A stretch of 64,000 nt of DNA from Bacteroidales bacterium (GCA_017429765.1 JAFROJ010000068.1:1-64000); one strand, 5' to 3'; positions 48,926 through 58,515 are shown, counted from the stretch's first letter. The notes: generated by a model from the letters alone, not told the origin. Program-made: numbers and translations.

Positions 48926-49567
48926 ATGATCACTCTAGGATACAAGACCAGATTCGACAGTGTCACAAGGGCTGTCGCTGCCATAGGCATTGGCCTGGTG
49001 ATGGTGTTCGGCGGTAACGCCCCGACCCTTGTGGTTAAGATGTTAGCCGTCCTCCTCATCGGGGCCGGCGCGGCCTCGCTGATCTACGGCCTGGTCAAGA
49101 ACAAGGAGACCGGGGTCTATCACCTCCTGATCGCCAACGCCGTCCTGGATGTCATCGTCGGGCTTCTGCTCTTCTTCAATCCCCAGTGGATAGCCGGGAT
49201 CATTGTCTACGCCATCGGCATCCTGCTGATTCTCTTCGGAGGCCTGCAACTGGTGGCGCTGGCCGGGGCGATGAGCCTTCTCGAGGCCGGGGGATCCTCC
49301 CTCATCCTCTCCATCCTGGCCGTCGTCGGAGGAGCCTTCCTTCTCTTCAATCCCTTCACGATCAACGTGATGAGCGTCATCGCGGGCTGTCTCCTCCTCC
49401 TCTACGGGGTCTCCGAACTCATCTCGACCTTCAAGATGGATAAAGCCAAGGAGGAATATGAGAAGGGGAAGATAGTCATCTCCGGAGACGCCAAGGATGT
49501 CGAGTATGAGAGGTTGGAAGAGCCCGAAGTCATCGACAGTCCCGACGATCTCGACGACATGAACTGA
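48926..49567 (+). CDS. DUF308/HdeD-like membrane protein
   Basis: This 213-residue protein has six likely membrane helices between residues 12 and 165, arranged as repeated pairs with a Gly-rich 'GIGLVMVFGG', 'GLLLFFNPQWIAGI', 'GAFLLFNPFTINVMSVIAG' pattern. This is typical of the DUF308 (HdeD-like) family. The C-terminal 45 residues are charged and cytoplasmic (DKAKEEYEKGKIV... DDLDDMN). HdeD of E. coli aids acid survival; the function here is unknown. dnaG begins 1 bp after its stop, so they may be co-transcribed. Confidence 0.85.
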   Translation: MITLGYKTRFDSVTRAVAAIGIGLVMVFGGNAPTLVVKMLAVLLIGAGAASLIYGLVKNKETGVYHLLIANAVLDVIVGLLLFFNPQWIAGIIVYAIGILLILFGGLQLVALAGAMSLLEAGGSSLILSILAVVGGAFLLFNPFTINVMSVIAGCLLLLYGVSELISTFKMDKAKEEYEKGKIVISGDAKDVEYERLEEPEVIDSPDDLDDMN

Positions 49568-49568
49568 A

Positions 49569-51554
49569 ATGATCCCTCAAGACACGGTACAGAAGATCCT
49601 CGACACCGCCCGTATCGAAGAGGTGGTGGCTGATTTCGTCTCCCTTAAGAAGAGGGGGGCGGAATGGTGGGGCTGCTGCCCGTTCCACAACGAGAAGACT
49701 CCCTCTTTCCATGTCGTTCCGGCCAAGGGAATATATTACTGCTTCGGCTGCCATAAAGGAGGATCTGCCGTGGGCTTCGTCATGGACCACGAGCACATGT
49801 CCTATCCTGAGGCGCTCCGGTACCTCGCCAGGAAATACAGCATCGACGTGGTCGAGGAGGAGGAGAGCGCGGAGGACATAGCCGCTCGCCAAAGGAACGA
49901 GAGTCTGCTGCTCGTCTCTGAGTTCGCCGAGGAGTTTTTCAAGGAGAGGCTCAAGTCCGGCGAGGGTAAAGCCGTGGGTCTCAATTATTTCCACATGCGG
50001 GGGCTGGAAGACTCGACCATTTCGGCCTACGGGCTGGGATGGGCTCCCTCCGACCGCCACTCGTTCACCGACGCCGCCAAGTCGAAAGGTTTCAAGGACG
50101 AGTACCTTCTTGAGACCGGCCTCTGCGCGAAGTATGACGACAAGCCCGACCTTCACGACAGGTTCGTCGAGAGAGTGACCTTCCCTATCCACTCCGTCAG
50201 CGGCAGGGTCATCGGCTTCGGGGCCAGGACATTGAAATCCAAGGAAGAGGGGAAGGCCTACGCGAAATACGTCAACTCGAAAGAGAGTTCCATCTACGTC
50301 AAGAACCAGTCCCTCTACGGCATCTGGTTCGCCAAGGCCGAGATGGCCAAGAAAGACAAATGCTACCTTGTGGAGGGCTATCTCGACGTCCTGTCGATGC
50401 ACCAGCTGGGGATCACCAACACCGTGGCTTCCAGCGGCACGGCCCTGACCGAGGGACAGATACGCCTGATCGGGAGGTTCACCAAGAACGTGACCATCAT
50501 GTACGACGGGGACGAGGCCGGGGTGAAGGCCGCGCTCAGGGGTATCGACATGTTCCTCAAGGAGGGAATGAACGTGAAGGTTGTCCTCATCCCTGACGGG
50601 GATGACCCTGACTCATATTCAAGAAAGCACACCCTGGAGGAGGTGGAGGCTTTCCTCGCCTCGTCGGAGCAGGATTTCGTGGACTTCAAGAGCTCTCTCC
50701 TGATGAGGGACGCCTCCTCGGATCCGCTCAAGAGAGCCGAGGTGATCAACGAGATCGCGGACACTGTGGCTGACATCCCCGACGCGGTCAAGAGGGAGAC
50801 CTACATCGACTTCTTGAGCCGGAAGTTCAACATCCGCAGGACAGCGCTTGAGGAAAGAGTCGGCGCGACCCGCTCGAAGGCTCTCGTTTCCGGCCGGGGA
50901 CGGCCTGTCGCGAGCGAGAGCCCCACGGTTCAGCGTCCGGCGTCCTCCCCCTCTGTGGCTGGCGATCTCTCCGCCCTCGAGGAGAACCCGATCATGGCCA
51001 AGGCCGAGAGGGATCTGCTGAACTTCATCCTGACCAACGGTGCCACCAAACTCGAGTTCCAGAGCGACTCCGATTTCTACGCCGAGGACGAGGAGGACAG
51101 GCAGACTGTTTTCGACTTCATCTCCCAGGCGTTGGAGGCCGACGGGACAAAATTCGCCAACTCGGCCTACCAGGCCACTCTCGAGACCTATTCCGAACTG
51201 TACTACGAGGGCTATTCCCAGGACGAGATCGTCAAGCGCCTCCTGGACGGGGCCGACAGGACAGTGGCCTTCGTCACCTCCCAGCTATCCACGGACGAGC
51301 GGTACGAGCTCTCGATCAAGAACCTCAAGGACGCGTTGATGTCCAAGGGCTCATGGCTCACGAAATACGTCCCCAAGGCGATTCTGGTGTTCCAGTGCTG
51401 CCGGCTTGAGGACAAGGAATATAAGTTGAAAGAGGAACTCCGGAAAGCCCAGACCGTCTCTGACACCGGCCGCGAGGAGACGCTGCTTCTCGAGATCCAC
51501 AAGGTCGGGAAAGCCGTCAAGGCCGTCAAAGTTCTCCTCGGCCGCGAGAAATAG
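49569..51554 (+). CDS. dnaG: DNA primase
   Basis: This 661-residue enzyme makes RNA primers for replication. The N-terminal CHC2 zinc finger is visible (CCPFHNEKTPSFHV ... YYCFGCHKGG). Then come the primase core, the TOPRIM domain (CYLVEGYLDVLSMHQ, with the catalytic Glu, and MYDGDEAGVKAA with the Asp-x-Asp pair) and a C-terminal helicase-interacting domain from about 480. Residues about 440-475 are a low-complexity linker (SGRGRPVASESPTVQRPASSPS). It is followed by the AT-rich transposase islet. Confidence 0.95.
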   Translation: MIPQDTVQKILDTARIEEVVADFVSLKKRGAEWWGCCPFHNEKTPSFHVVPAKGIYYCFGCHKGGSAVGFVMDHEHMSYPEALRYLARKYSIDVVEEEESAEDIAARQRNESLLLVSEFAEEFFKERLKSGEGKAVGLNYFHMRGLEDSTISAYGLGWAPSDRHSFTDAAKSKGFKDEYLLETGLCAKYDDKPDLHDRFVERVTFPIHSVSGRVIGFGARTLKSKEEGKAYAKYVNSKESSIYVKNQSLYGIWFAKAEMAKKDKCYLVEGYLDVLSMHQLGITNTVASSGTALTEGQIRLIGRFTKNVTIMYDGDEAGVKAALRGIDMFLKEGMNVKVVLIPDGDDPDSYSRKHTLEEVEAFLASSEQDFVDFKSSLLMRDASSDPLKRAEVINEIADTVADIPDAVKRETYIDFLSRKFNIRRTALEERVGATRSKALVSGRGRPVASESPTVQRPASSPSVAGDLSALEENPIMAKAERDLLNFILTNGATKLEFQSDSDFYAEDEEDRQTVFDFISQALEADGTKFANSAYQATLETYSELYYEGYSQDEIVKRLLDGADRTVAFVTSQLSTDERYELSIKNLKDALMSKGSWLTKYVPKAILVFQCCRLEDKEYKLKEELRKAQTVSDTGREETLLLEIHKVGKAVKAVKVLLGREK

Positions 51555-51801
51555 CGTGGTGGTTTCACTACCCTCGTCGCATTCAGTACCTGTGATAATC
51601 CCTCGGAGACGATTCGTCTCAAAGAATCAGATAGTTATACATTTTGCCTCTCACGAATTCCTGGGTGGTAAATCATCTAACCCATTGACTATCAATATTA
51701 ATCCGTCTCTTTAAAAATGGTGAAAACAACCATTCATAAATATCTCAAAAGGCATGGATAGCCCCGAGATATGTGTATATTCGCGGTAATAACTGAAGAC
51801 T
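51555..51801. other. AT-rich spacer before the transposase gene
   Basis: 247 bp clearly poorer in GC than the neighbouring genes. It contains one perfect hairpin, GAGACG-ATT-CGTCTC (51606-51620), and near its end TATATTCG (51776-51783), a -7-type element 18 nt before the transposase ATG. No other gene is visible. Confidence 0.5.
51606..51620. repeat. Short perfect hairpin upstream of the transposase
   Basis: GAGACG and CGTCTC arms around ATT. It lies about 50 bp after dnaG and 180 bp before the transposase. It could be a REP-like end recognised by the transposase, or a simple terminator remnant. Confidence 0.35.
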
Positions 51802-52758
51802 ATGAAAAACAGGAAAAAGAATCGATATCGGCCAGATTGTCTTGGCCATATCTATCACAGGGGTCACAGGGGGTATGTGATCTTCTATAATGTCAAGGAC
51901 AGTCTTGTCTTCTTCACCCTTTTCATGTTGGCTGCCGAAAAGCACGGGATACATGTTTCCGGGCTTTGCCTGATGTACAATCATTATCATGTTACCTTTG
52001 AGGCCGCTGATGAACAATCAGTCCGTCGCTTCGTTACGGATTACTGTTCCCGGTTCTCAAGGGAGTTCAATGCCAGGTATGGCCTGACGGGAAAACTTTT
52101 TGATAGCTACGGATTATCCAACAAAAGAGATAATAAAGCCAGAAGAACGGCATATGCCTATCTATACAATAACCCTGTCGAGTGGCACATATGCCATAGG
52201 GCCGAACAATACATGTGGGACTTCCTTGGATATGCCGTGGACAAGAATCCGTTTTATGAGAAGGTGGCATCCAGGAACATTAGCAGGCGATCGCGGAAGT
52301 CAATGCGGATGGTCAGATATCTTCATTCGAAACGAAGACCGGTTCTCTATGACACCTTGGACATGATGATGGATGGCCTGGCAGACAAAGAGAAGCGTTT
52401 TCTTGTCGATTTCATAATCAATGAATATTCCCTGATTGATTATCAAAGAGCCATAAGTTTATACGGAACTTACGGGAAGATGACCGACGCCTTCGGCGAC
52501 AACACCGGAAGCGAATACGATGTTGAAGAGGAATATGATCCGACAGCGGGAAGGGAGTACAAACGGATGGCAAACTTCTTTTCGGAAAATAAACGGTATA
52601 AAGACATCGGGGAAGCCGTTCATCGTCCGGCCGGAGAGCAATTGGTTTATTTGAATGAGATCGTTTCCCGATGCAAGGTCTCAGTAATGCATGCCCAAAG
52701 ATTTCTACGAATCCCTGATGCCAAAACAGACAGAGTCAGAGAATATGAGGCTCAGTAG
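51802..52758 (+). CDS. REP-associated tyrosine transposase (HUH/Y1 family)
   Basis: This 318-residue single-strand transposase-like protein is of the RAYT type. The metal-binding HUH motif is HYH within LMYNHYHVTFEA near residues 58-70. The catalytic Tyr lies in the YAYLYNNPVEW segment near residue 120. The C-terminal 150 residues look like a helical DNA-binding extension. The gene and its flanks are AT-rich compared with all neighbours, and its codon use differs (more A/T-ending codons), which suggests acquisition. RAYTs move or maintain short palindromic repeats. No IS ends or target duplications are evident, so it may be domesticated. Confidence 0.85.
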   Translation: MKNRKKNRYRPDCLGHIYHRGHRGYVIFYNVKDSLVFFTLFMLAAEKHGIHVSGLCLMYNHYHVTFEAADEQSVRRFVTDYCSRFSREFNARYGLTGKLFDSYGLSNKRDNKARRTAYAYLYNNPVEWHICHRAEQYMWDFLGYAVDKNPFYEKVASRNISRRSRKSMRMVRYLHSKRRPVLYDTLDMMMDGLADKEKRFLVDFIINEYSLIDYQRAISLYGTYGKMTDAFGDNTGSEYDVEEEYDPTAGREYKRMANFFSENKRYKDIGEAVHRPAGEQLVYLNEIVSRCKVSVMHAQRFLRIPDAKTDRVREYEAQ

Positions 52759-52971
52759 CTATTGTTAACAGAGTGCGGAGACATTTCCCATTTGACTATC
52801 AGATATTTAACAACTTTGCCACCTTTGATATCAAGAGAGGCAAAACACTTAAATTATTAATATTCAATATGATCCCGTCTCCAGAAAAAGAGAGCCGCTG
52901 GAAAAGGAGATTCGGGAGTTTGGGAACGGGCATGAGGGAATACCTTCCACATCGTGGTCGAGAGAGGTACC

Positions 52972-52991
52972 TGTTGCCCTGGATGGCAACA
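52972..52991. repeat. Hairpin downstream of the transposase
   Basis: A perfect 7-bp stem (TGTTGCC / GGCAACA) with a 6-nt loop. It may mark the right side of the transposase islet or act as a terminator. Confidence 0.35.
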
Positions 52992-53030
52992 AATAAGATT
53001 CCTTGTTAAAACATCCGTGGGTTTTTCTTA

Positions 53031-53038
53031 ACTTTGTG
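53031..53038 (+). promoter_or_regulatory. metG -7 element TAACTTTG
   Basis: TAACTTTG matches TAnnTTTG and lies 18 nt before the metG ATG. The only TTG candidate upstream (53005-53007) is 23 bp away, longer than usual. Confidence 0.5.
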
Positions 53039-53056
53039 GGTTGAAGACAATCGTTT

Positions 53057-55306
53057 ATGGAAAAGAATTTCAAGAGAACCCTGGTGACCTGCGCGCTACC
53101 GTACGCCAACGGTCCCGTGCATATCGGTCATCTGGCCGGAGTCTATGTCCCGGCCGACATCTATGTCAGATACCTCAGGATGAAGGGGAATGATGTCCTC
53201 TTCATCTGCGGCTCGGACGAGCATGGTGTGCCTATAACCATCAAGGCCAGGGCGAACGGTGTGACCCCGCAGGACATTGTGGACAAGTACCATGGGATCA
53301 TCAAGGATTCTTTCCTGAGGCTCGGGATCAATTTTGACATCTATTCCCGCACCACATCCGAGGTCCATCACAAGAACGCCTCCGGGTTCTTCCGCGAGCT
53401 GTACGACAAGGGTGAGTTCATCACCAAGGAGAGCGAGCAGTATTACGACCCCGAGGCCAAGACCTTCCTCGCGGACCGCTACATCGTCGGGACCTGCCCC
53501 AAGTGCGGCAACCCCAACGCCTACGGTGACCAGTGCGAGAAATGCGGCAGCACACTGAGCCCGGAGGAGCTGATCGACCCCAAGTCAAAGCTCAGCGGGG
53601 CCCAGCCCGTCAAGAAAAAGACCTCACACTGGTACCTTCCCCTCGACAGGTTCGAGCCTTGGCTCAGGGAGTGGATCCTTGAGAACCACAAGGAGTGGAG
53701 GACCAATGTCTACGGCCAGTGCAAGTCCTGGCTCGACGGCGGGCTTCAGCCCAGGGCTGTCAGCCGCGACCTCGACTGGGGTGTGCCGGTGCCGGTGGAA
53801 GGCGCCGAGGGCAAGGTCCTGTACGTCTGGTTCGACGCTCCGATCGGCTATATCTCCAACACCCAGGAGCTCCTGCCCGAGAGCTGGGAGAAGTGGTGGA
53901 AGGATGAGGACACTAGGCTCATCCATTTCATCGGGAAGGACAACATAGTCTTCCATTGCATAGTCTTCCCCTCGATGCTGAAGGCCAGGGGCGGGTACAT
54001 CCTTCCGGACAATGTGCCCTCCAATGAGTTCCTCAACCTTGAGAGCGACAAGATCTCGACCTCCCGCAACTGGGCGGTCTGGCTCAATGAATATGTCGAC
54101 GAGTTCCCGGGGCAGGAGGACACCCTCCGCTACGTCCTCTGCGCCAACGCCCCTGAGACAAAGGATAATGACTTCACCTGGAAGGACTTCCAGCAGCGGA
54201 ACAACAGCGAGTTGGTCGCCATTCTGGGAAATTTCGTCAACAGGGCAGTCGTCCTGACCCAGAAATATTTCGGCGGCAAGGTGCCCGCTAACCTGAAGCC
54301 CGAGGCCATCGACGCCGAGGCTCTGGGACAGATCCCGGAGCTCCGCCGCTCGCTTGAGGCCAATCTTGAGGGCTTCCACTTCAGGGAGGCCCTGAAGGAT
54401 GCGATGAACATCGCCAGGATCGGGAACAAGTACATCTCAGACACGGAGCCCTGGAAGGTGGCCAAGACCGACATGGACAGGACCGCCTCGATCCTCTACA
54501 CCTCTCTCCAGATCTGCGCCAGCCTCTCCATCGCCTTCGAGCCCTTCACACCGTTCTCCGCCGAGAAACTTCGCGGGATCCTGAACGTGGGGCTGGAAGC
54601 CGGTCACGACCACAGGGCCGGCGAGGGCGAGCCGACGGTGAATTTCTTCAAGCCCGGCGAGTCCAGGGCCTTGCACACCATTCCCTCCGGACAGTCCTCC
54701 GGGCCCGGCCGCGTCCATTCTCGCTTCGCTGCGGCTGAGTACGGCCTAAGTCCGGAGGCTGTTCCGGAGGCGCCTGTGTTCAGTTGGGATGACCTCGGCA
54801 AGAGTGACTTGCTGCCGGTCGGTCATCAGCTGGGCGAGGCTGTCCTCCTGTTCAGCAAGATAGAGGACAACGTGATCGAGGCCCAGATCGAGAAACTGAA
54901 CGCCACTAAGGCTGCTAACGAGGCGGCGGCCAAGGCCGCCGAGGCTGAGGAGGCCGCCCATAAGGTAGAGCCCCAGAAACCCGAGGTCACATTCGAGGAC
55001 TTCGGGGCCATGGACATAAGAGTGGCTGAGGTTCTGGCGGCCGAGAGAGTGCCCAAGACCGACAAGCTCCTGAAGCTCACGATTGACACCGGCATCGACA
55101 AGAGGACCATAGTCTCCGGGATAGCGGAGTTCTACAGCCCCGAGGACATGCTCGGCAAGAAAATCTGCGTCCTGGCCAACCTCAAGCCGAGGATGATCCG
55201 CGGCATCGAGTCGAAAGGAATGATCCTTATGGCGAAACAGGGTGACGGGACCATGCGTCTCGTCACCCCGTCGGAAGCCGTCGCCAACGGCGCCGTGATA
55301 GGCTGA
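53057..55306 (+). CDS. metG: Methionyl-tRNA synthetase with an extra insert
   Basis: This 749-residue class I synthetase charges tRNA-Met. The HIGH-type motif is [11 protein letters not shown] near residue 20. A zinc knuckle ([18 protein letters not shown]) is near 145-162, and the KMSKS-type loop reads [12 protein letters not shown] near 335. The C-terminal tRNA-binding (EMAP/OB-type) domain spans about 640-749 and supports dimerisation. Residues about 543-572 ([14 protein letters not shown]...PEAVPE) are an extra low-complexity segment encoded by an inverted-repeat element (54684-54770). It lies just after the anticodon-binding domain. It ends one base before the stop of the convergent TlpA-like gene. 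Confidence 0.95.
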   Translation: MEKNFKRTLVTCALPYANGPVHIGHLAGVYVPADIYVRYLRMKGNDVLFICGSDEHGVPITIKARANGVTPQDIVDKYHGIIKDSFLRLGINFDIYSRTTSEVHHKNASGFFRELYDKGEFITKESEQYYDPEAKTFLADRYIVGTCPKCGNPNAYGDQCEKCGSTLSPEELIDPKSKLSGAQPVKKKTSHWYLPLDRFEPWLREWILENHKEWRTNVYGQCKSWLDGGLQPRAVSRDLDWGVPVPVEGAEGKVLYVWFDAPIGYISNTQELLPESWEKWWKDEDTRLIHFIGKDNIVFHCIVFPSMLKARGGYILPDNVPSNEFLNLESDKISTSRNWAVWLNEYVDEFPGQEDTLRYVLCANAPETKDNDFTWKDFQQRNNSELVAILGNFVNRAVVLTQKYFGGKVPANLKPEAIDAEALGQIPELRRSLEANLEGFHFREALKDAMNIARIGNKYISDTEPWKVAKTDMDRTASILYTSLQICASLSIAFEPFTPFSAEKLRGILNVGLEAGHDHRAGEGEPTVNFFKPGESRALHTIPSGQSSGPGRVHSRFAAAEYGLSPEAVPEAPVFSWDDLGKSDLLPVGHQLGEAVLLFSKIEDNVIEAQIEKLNATKAANEAAAKAAEAEEAAHKVEPQKPEVTFEDFGAMDIRVAEVLAAERVPKTDKLLKLTIDTGIDKRTIVSGIAEFYSPEDMLGKKICVLANLKPRMIRGIESKGMILMAKQGDGTMRLVTPSEAVANGAVIG
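54684..54770. repeat. Inverted-repeat element inserted in frame in metG
   Basis: Left arm CCTCCGGACAGTCCTCCGG (54684-54702) and right arm CCGGAGGCTGTTCCGGAGG (54752-54770) are imperfect reverse complements; only the central 5 bp differ. Between them, GGCCG...CGGCC also pair, and the centre contains TCGCTTCGCTGCGGC. It encodes about 29 residues absent from the canonical MetG core. Structure and location parallel the ispH element. Confidence 0.65.
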
Positions 55307-56455
55307 TTATTTCTTCCCGATAAGGGACTTCACATAATCATAGAACTCAGGATCCTCGCCGATGATGGTCTTGTTGATCGTGCCGTCAGGATTGAGGATG
55401 ATCTTAGTGGGATAGCCCTGGAGGGCGTAGGTGACAGCGGTGTCGGAGCCCTTCTCGCCAGGGTTATAGACATGCAGCCAGGGAAGCTCGTGCTCCACGA
55501 TGGCGTTCTTCCAGACCTCCTCGGTGTCGCCGCAGTCGATGCTGAGGATCTCGATCTTGCCCTTGGCGTCCTTGTAAAGCTGCTTCATGTCCGGAATACC
55601 CTTCTTGCACCAGTAGCACCACTCGCCCCAGAAGTCGAGGATGATGTACTTGCCCTGGTTGTAGATTGACGAGAGGGTGAAGTCCTCGCCTTTCTCGTTC
55701 TTGAGGGTGAAGTCGGGGGCCTGCATGCCGTCCTTGACAAGCTCGGCGGCCTCGCTCCTGGCCTTGGCCTTCTCGGCGCTGGTCTGGGCCCTCTCGACCA
55801 GAGGCTTGACATAGCCGTTCTTCACAGCGTCAGGGATAGCCTCAAGCACCTCGAGGGCATCCTTGCCGTCGCTGCCGACAAGGCGGCCGATCAGGGTGGC
55901 GCCGTAGAGACTGGCGGGATTCTCGAGGATGAAGTTCTTGGTCAACTCGTTGACATGCTTGTTGATCTCCCCATGAATATTCATGATGGAGTCGGCCGCG
56001 GCCTCGTCGCTGTCGGCGACCTTACGGTATTCCTCGACAAGCTCGCTCATCCTGGCCCTGTCCTCCTCGCAAAGAGCGTTGTAGGCCTTCTGGTCCTGGA
56101 AGAACTTGCTTCCGTCAACCACGACCGAGTCGAGACGGCCGCTTACCTTAGCGGTCTCGCCAGGGACGAAGACGATGGAGGCGCATCCGTGCTCACGGCC
56201 CCTCTCGTCTCCGGGGGTGTAGATAAGGAGTCCGCGGACAACCGTGTCAACCAACTCGAAGCTGAAGTCCCCGTTCGTGGCGGGAATAACCATGGAGGTG
56301 ATGGGGACCCTGCTGTTGAGGATGTCGCAGATGTCCACCTGGAGAGAGTCGCTGACAAGCCCGTCGAAATGACCGGCGACAACATTCTTCTTAGCGCAGG
56401 AGGCGCAGGAGAGCAGCGCTATGGCCGCTACAGTGAAAATAATTAATCTTTTCAT
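55307..56455 (-). CDS. TlpA-like thioredoxin-fold lipoprotein
   Basis: This 382-residue lipoprotein (lipobox LLSCASC) belongs to the TlpA/ResA-like redoxin group abundant in Bacteroidetes. A DUF4369-like N-terminal domain (KKNVVAGHFDGLVSDSLQVDI) precedes a thioredoxin fold. The active site WCYWC is within FWGEWCYWCKKG (about 277-281), and the cis-Pro segment is GYPTKIIL. It probably reduces disulfides or heme-maturation partners in the periplasm. The following 35 bp separate it from the deoxynucleoside kinase genes, transcribed in the same direction but upstream. Confidence 0.9.
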   Translation of the reverse strand: MKRLIIFTVAAIALLSCASCAKKNVVAGHFDGLVSDSLQVDICDILNSRVPITSMVIPATNGDFSFELVDTVVRGLLIYTPGDERGREHGCASIVFVPGETAKVSGRLDSVVVDGSKFFQDQKAYNALCEEDRARMSELVEEYRKVADSDEAAADSIMNIHGEINKHVNELTKNFILENPASLYGATLIGRLVGSDGKDALEVLEAIPDAVKNGYVKPLVERAQTSAEKAKARSEAAELVKDGMQAPDFTLKNEKGEDFTLSSIYNQGKYIILDFWGEWCYWCKKGIPDMKQLYKDAKGKIEILSIDCGDTEEVWKNAIVEHELPWLHVYNPGEKGSDTAVTYALQGYPTKIILNPDGTINKTIIGEDPEFYDYVKSLIGKK

Positions 56456-56490
56456 TTTGAGTTATTTTGATTAAAAAAACTTTCTCGTCG

Positions 56491-57126
56491 TCACTCGTCG
56501 ACATGGTGGATCTCGGGGAACAGGCCGAACATCTCGGCGTCGATCCTGTCGGTGATCTTCTGGAAGTCCTCGGGATGGTTCTCGAATTTGATCTCGTCCA
56601 CGTTGACGATCAGTAGGTGGCCGTCATATTCCTTGATCCAGTCCTCATAGCGCTTGTTCAGGCCTGTAAGGTAGTCGATCCTGATGCTGCTCTCATATTC
56701 CCTGCCCCTCTTCTGGATCTGGGCGACCAGGTTGGGGATCGAGGAGCGGAGGTAGATGAGCAGGTCGGGCTTGCTGACCAGGGACATCATCAGGTCGAAA
56801 AGATCCGAATAGCTCTCGAAGTCCCTTGTGCTCATCAGCCCCATGGAGTGGAGGTTAGGGGCGAAGATCCTGGCGTCCTCGTAAATAGTCCTGTCCTGGA
56901 TGATGACATCGTCGCAACGCGAGATCTCCACGACATCCTTGAACCTCTTGTTCAGGAAATAAATCTGAAGATTGAAAGACCAGCGCTCCATGTCGGCGTA
57001 GAAATCAGCCAGATAGGGATTGAAATCGACCGACTCGAACTTGGGGGTCCAGCCGTAGTGGGCTGCCAGCATCTTTGTCAGCGTGGTCTTCCCGCTGCCT
57101 ATGTTACCTGCAATAGCGATGTGCAT
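56491..57126 (-). CDS. Deoxynucleoside kinase, copy 1
   Basis: This 211-residue dNK-family kinase phosphorylates deoxynucleosides for salvage. The P-loop GNIGSGKTTLTKML is at 7-20, and the catalytic DRT segment is IIQDRTIYEDA near 75-85. A lid with Arg residues (IQKRGREYESSIRIDYL) follows. It is about 60% alike in motif layout to the second copy 15 bp upstream, so the two are tandem duplicates. Lactobacillus has paired dAK/dGK subunits in the same arrangement; specificity here is untested. Confidence 0.9.
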   Translation of the reverse strand: MHIAIAGNIGSGKTTLTKMLAAHYGWTPKFESVDFNPYLADFYADMERWSFNLQIYFLNKRFKDVVEISRCDDVIIQDRTIYEDARIFAPNLHSMGLMSTRDFESYSDLFDLMMSLVSKPDLLIYLRSSIPNLVAQIQKRGREYESSIRIDYLTGLNKRYEDWIKEYDGHLLIVNVDEIKFENHPEDFQKITDRIDAEMFGLFPEIHHVDE

Positions 57127-57141
57127 ATCTTGAGTTTTTTA

Positions 57142-57768
57142 TTATTGCTTATCTATGGGGAACAAGCCGTAAAGCTCGGCGTCTATCTTGTCGGTGATGA
57201 GAGCGAAGTCCTCCGGGCGGTTCTCGAAATCCAGCTCGTCGGCCTCGATCGTCAGGACCCTGCCCTTGTAGCCGGCTATCCATGTCTCATAGCGCTCGTT
57301 AAGGCCGGCGAGGTAATCTATTCCTATCGACTGCTCATAATCCCTGCCCCTTTTCTGGATCTGGGCCACAAGATGAGGCACAGAGGATTTAAGGTAGATC
57401 AGGAGGTCCGGCGCGCCGGCCAGCGAGGACATGACTTCGAAAAGCTCCATGTAGGTCTCGTAGTCCCTCTTGGAAAGGTTGCCCATGGCGTAGTTGTTCG
57501 CCACGAAGATGTGCACGCCCTCGAAAAGGGTCCTGTCCTGGATGATCACCTGGTCGCTCTCCTTGATCTCGAGCAAGTCCTTGAAACGCTGGGCCAGGAA
57601 ATAGGTCTCCAGATTGTAGGACCACCTCGGGATGTCTTTGTAATAGTCCTCAAGGTAAGGGTTGTAGGTGACCGACTCGTACTTGGGGGTCCAGCCATAA
57701 TGATTGGCCAGCATCCTAGTGAGAGTGGTCTTCCCGCAACCGATATTTCCAGCTATTCCGATGTGCAT
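57142..57768 (-). CDS. Deoxynucleoside kinase, copy 2
   Basis: This 208-residue paralogue has the P-loop GNIGCGKTTLTRML, the VIIQDRTLFEGVHIF catalytic segment and the lid IQKRGRDYEQSIGIDYL. The MHI start (ATG 57768) aligns with that of copy 1, so the in-frame TTG at 57774 is not used. The DRT/lid residues are conserved in both copies, suggesting both are active. They may form a heterodimer. It begins 13 bp after the MBL gene stop. Confidence 0.9.
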   Translation of the reverse strand: MHIGIAGNIGCGKTTLTRMLANHYGWTPKYESVTYNPYLEDYYKDIPRWSYNLETYFLAQRFKDLLEIKESDQVIIQDRTLFEGVHIFVANNYAMGNLSKRDYETYMELFEVMSSLAGAPDLLIYLKSSVPHLVAQIQKRGRDYEQSIGIDYLAGLNERYETWIAGYKGRVLTIEADELDFENRPEDFALITDKIDAELYGLFPIDKQ

Positions 57769-57781
57769 ATTCAATTAATAA

Positions 57782-58459
57782 TCAATCGGTCTCAACATCC
57801 CAAGGCCCGTCCCAGGGCCTCAGGAAAGGGTTCCCGGTCCTCTCCTCGGCTATTGACGTCGCCGGGCCGTGGCCTGGGAAGACATCCACATCCCCGGGAA
57901 GAGTCATCAGCCTATCAAGGATGCTCGAGAGCTCCTTGTCATAGTCCCCGCCCTCGACATCTGTCCTGCCTATGGAGCCGGCGAACAGCGTGTCACCGCT
58001 GAAAAGGATCTTGGCCTCCTCGCTGAGGAAGCAGACACAACCGGGGGTGTGGCCCGGGGTGGCGATCACCTTGAAGCCAAACTCAACCACCTGACCGTCA
58101 ATCAGTTCCTCGAAAGAGAAAGACATTTCCGGACGCCTGAGCCCGAAACTTATGGTCAGGTCGTTGTTGCTCCCGAGGGTGATCTTGTCAAGGGGCGACA
58201 GCCTGACGGGGATCCCGTACTCCTCCCTCAACCCGGCCACTCCGAAGATGTGGTCGAAATGGGCGTGGGTCAGCCAGATCGCCGCCGGGGAAAGCCCTTT
58301 TCCGGAAATATATTCCCTCACCGATTGGACCTCGGAGGGGGTATAACAACCGGGATCGACTATGACACAACTTCCCCCGCCGTCCGAGAGAACATAGCAA
58401 TTCTCTTGGAAAGCATTGAAACAGAATGACTTGATGTTTAGCCTGCCAGTGATACCCAT
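57782..58459 (-). CDS. Metallo-beta-lactamase-fold hydrolase
   Basis: This 225-residue hydrolase of the glyoxalase II-like MBL superfamily has the zinc motif THAHFDHIFG near 64-73, later His in ATPGHTPGCVCF, Asp in LFSGDTLFAGSIGR and a final His in VFPGHGPAT. The layout matches YcbL-type hydroxyacylglutathione hydrolase-like proteins, but substrate is open. It is divergent from uvrA, with about 70 bp between the ATGs. Confidence 0.88.
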   Translation of the reverse strand: MGITGRLNIKSFCFNAFQENCYVLSDGGGSCVIVDPGCYTPSEVQSVREYISGKGLSPAAIWLTHAHFDHIFGVAGLREEYGIPVRLSPLDKITLGSNNDLTISFGLRRPEMSFSFEELIDGQVVEFGFKVIATPGHTPGCVCFLSEEAKILFSGDTLFAGSIGRTDVEGGDYDKELSSILDRLMTLPGDVDVFPGHGPATSIAEERTGNPFLRPWDGPWDVETD

Positions 58460-58515
58460 AAAGCCGTCAAAATGGCTATTCCCACAAATTTACTGAAATA
58501 ATCGTAAAAATCACC

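Larger units (their letters stand above)
52759..53056. other. AT-rich spacer after the transposase, with the metG promoter
   Basis: About 300 bp of AT-rich DNA with no convincing gene. A hairpin TGTTGCC-CTGGAT-GGCAACA (52972-52991) lies near the end. TAACTTTG (53031-53038) is a -7-type element 18 nt before metG, without a well-spaced -33 box. Confidence 0.5.

Noticed and set aside
51802..52758. A complete insertion sequence around the transposase
   Set aside because: I found no matched terminal repeats or target duplication at 51.6 or 53.0 kb, so only the gene and an AT-rich islet are claimed.
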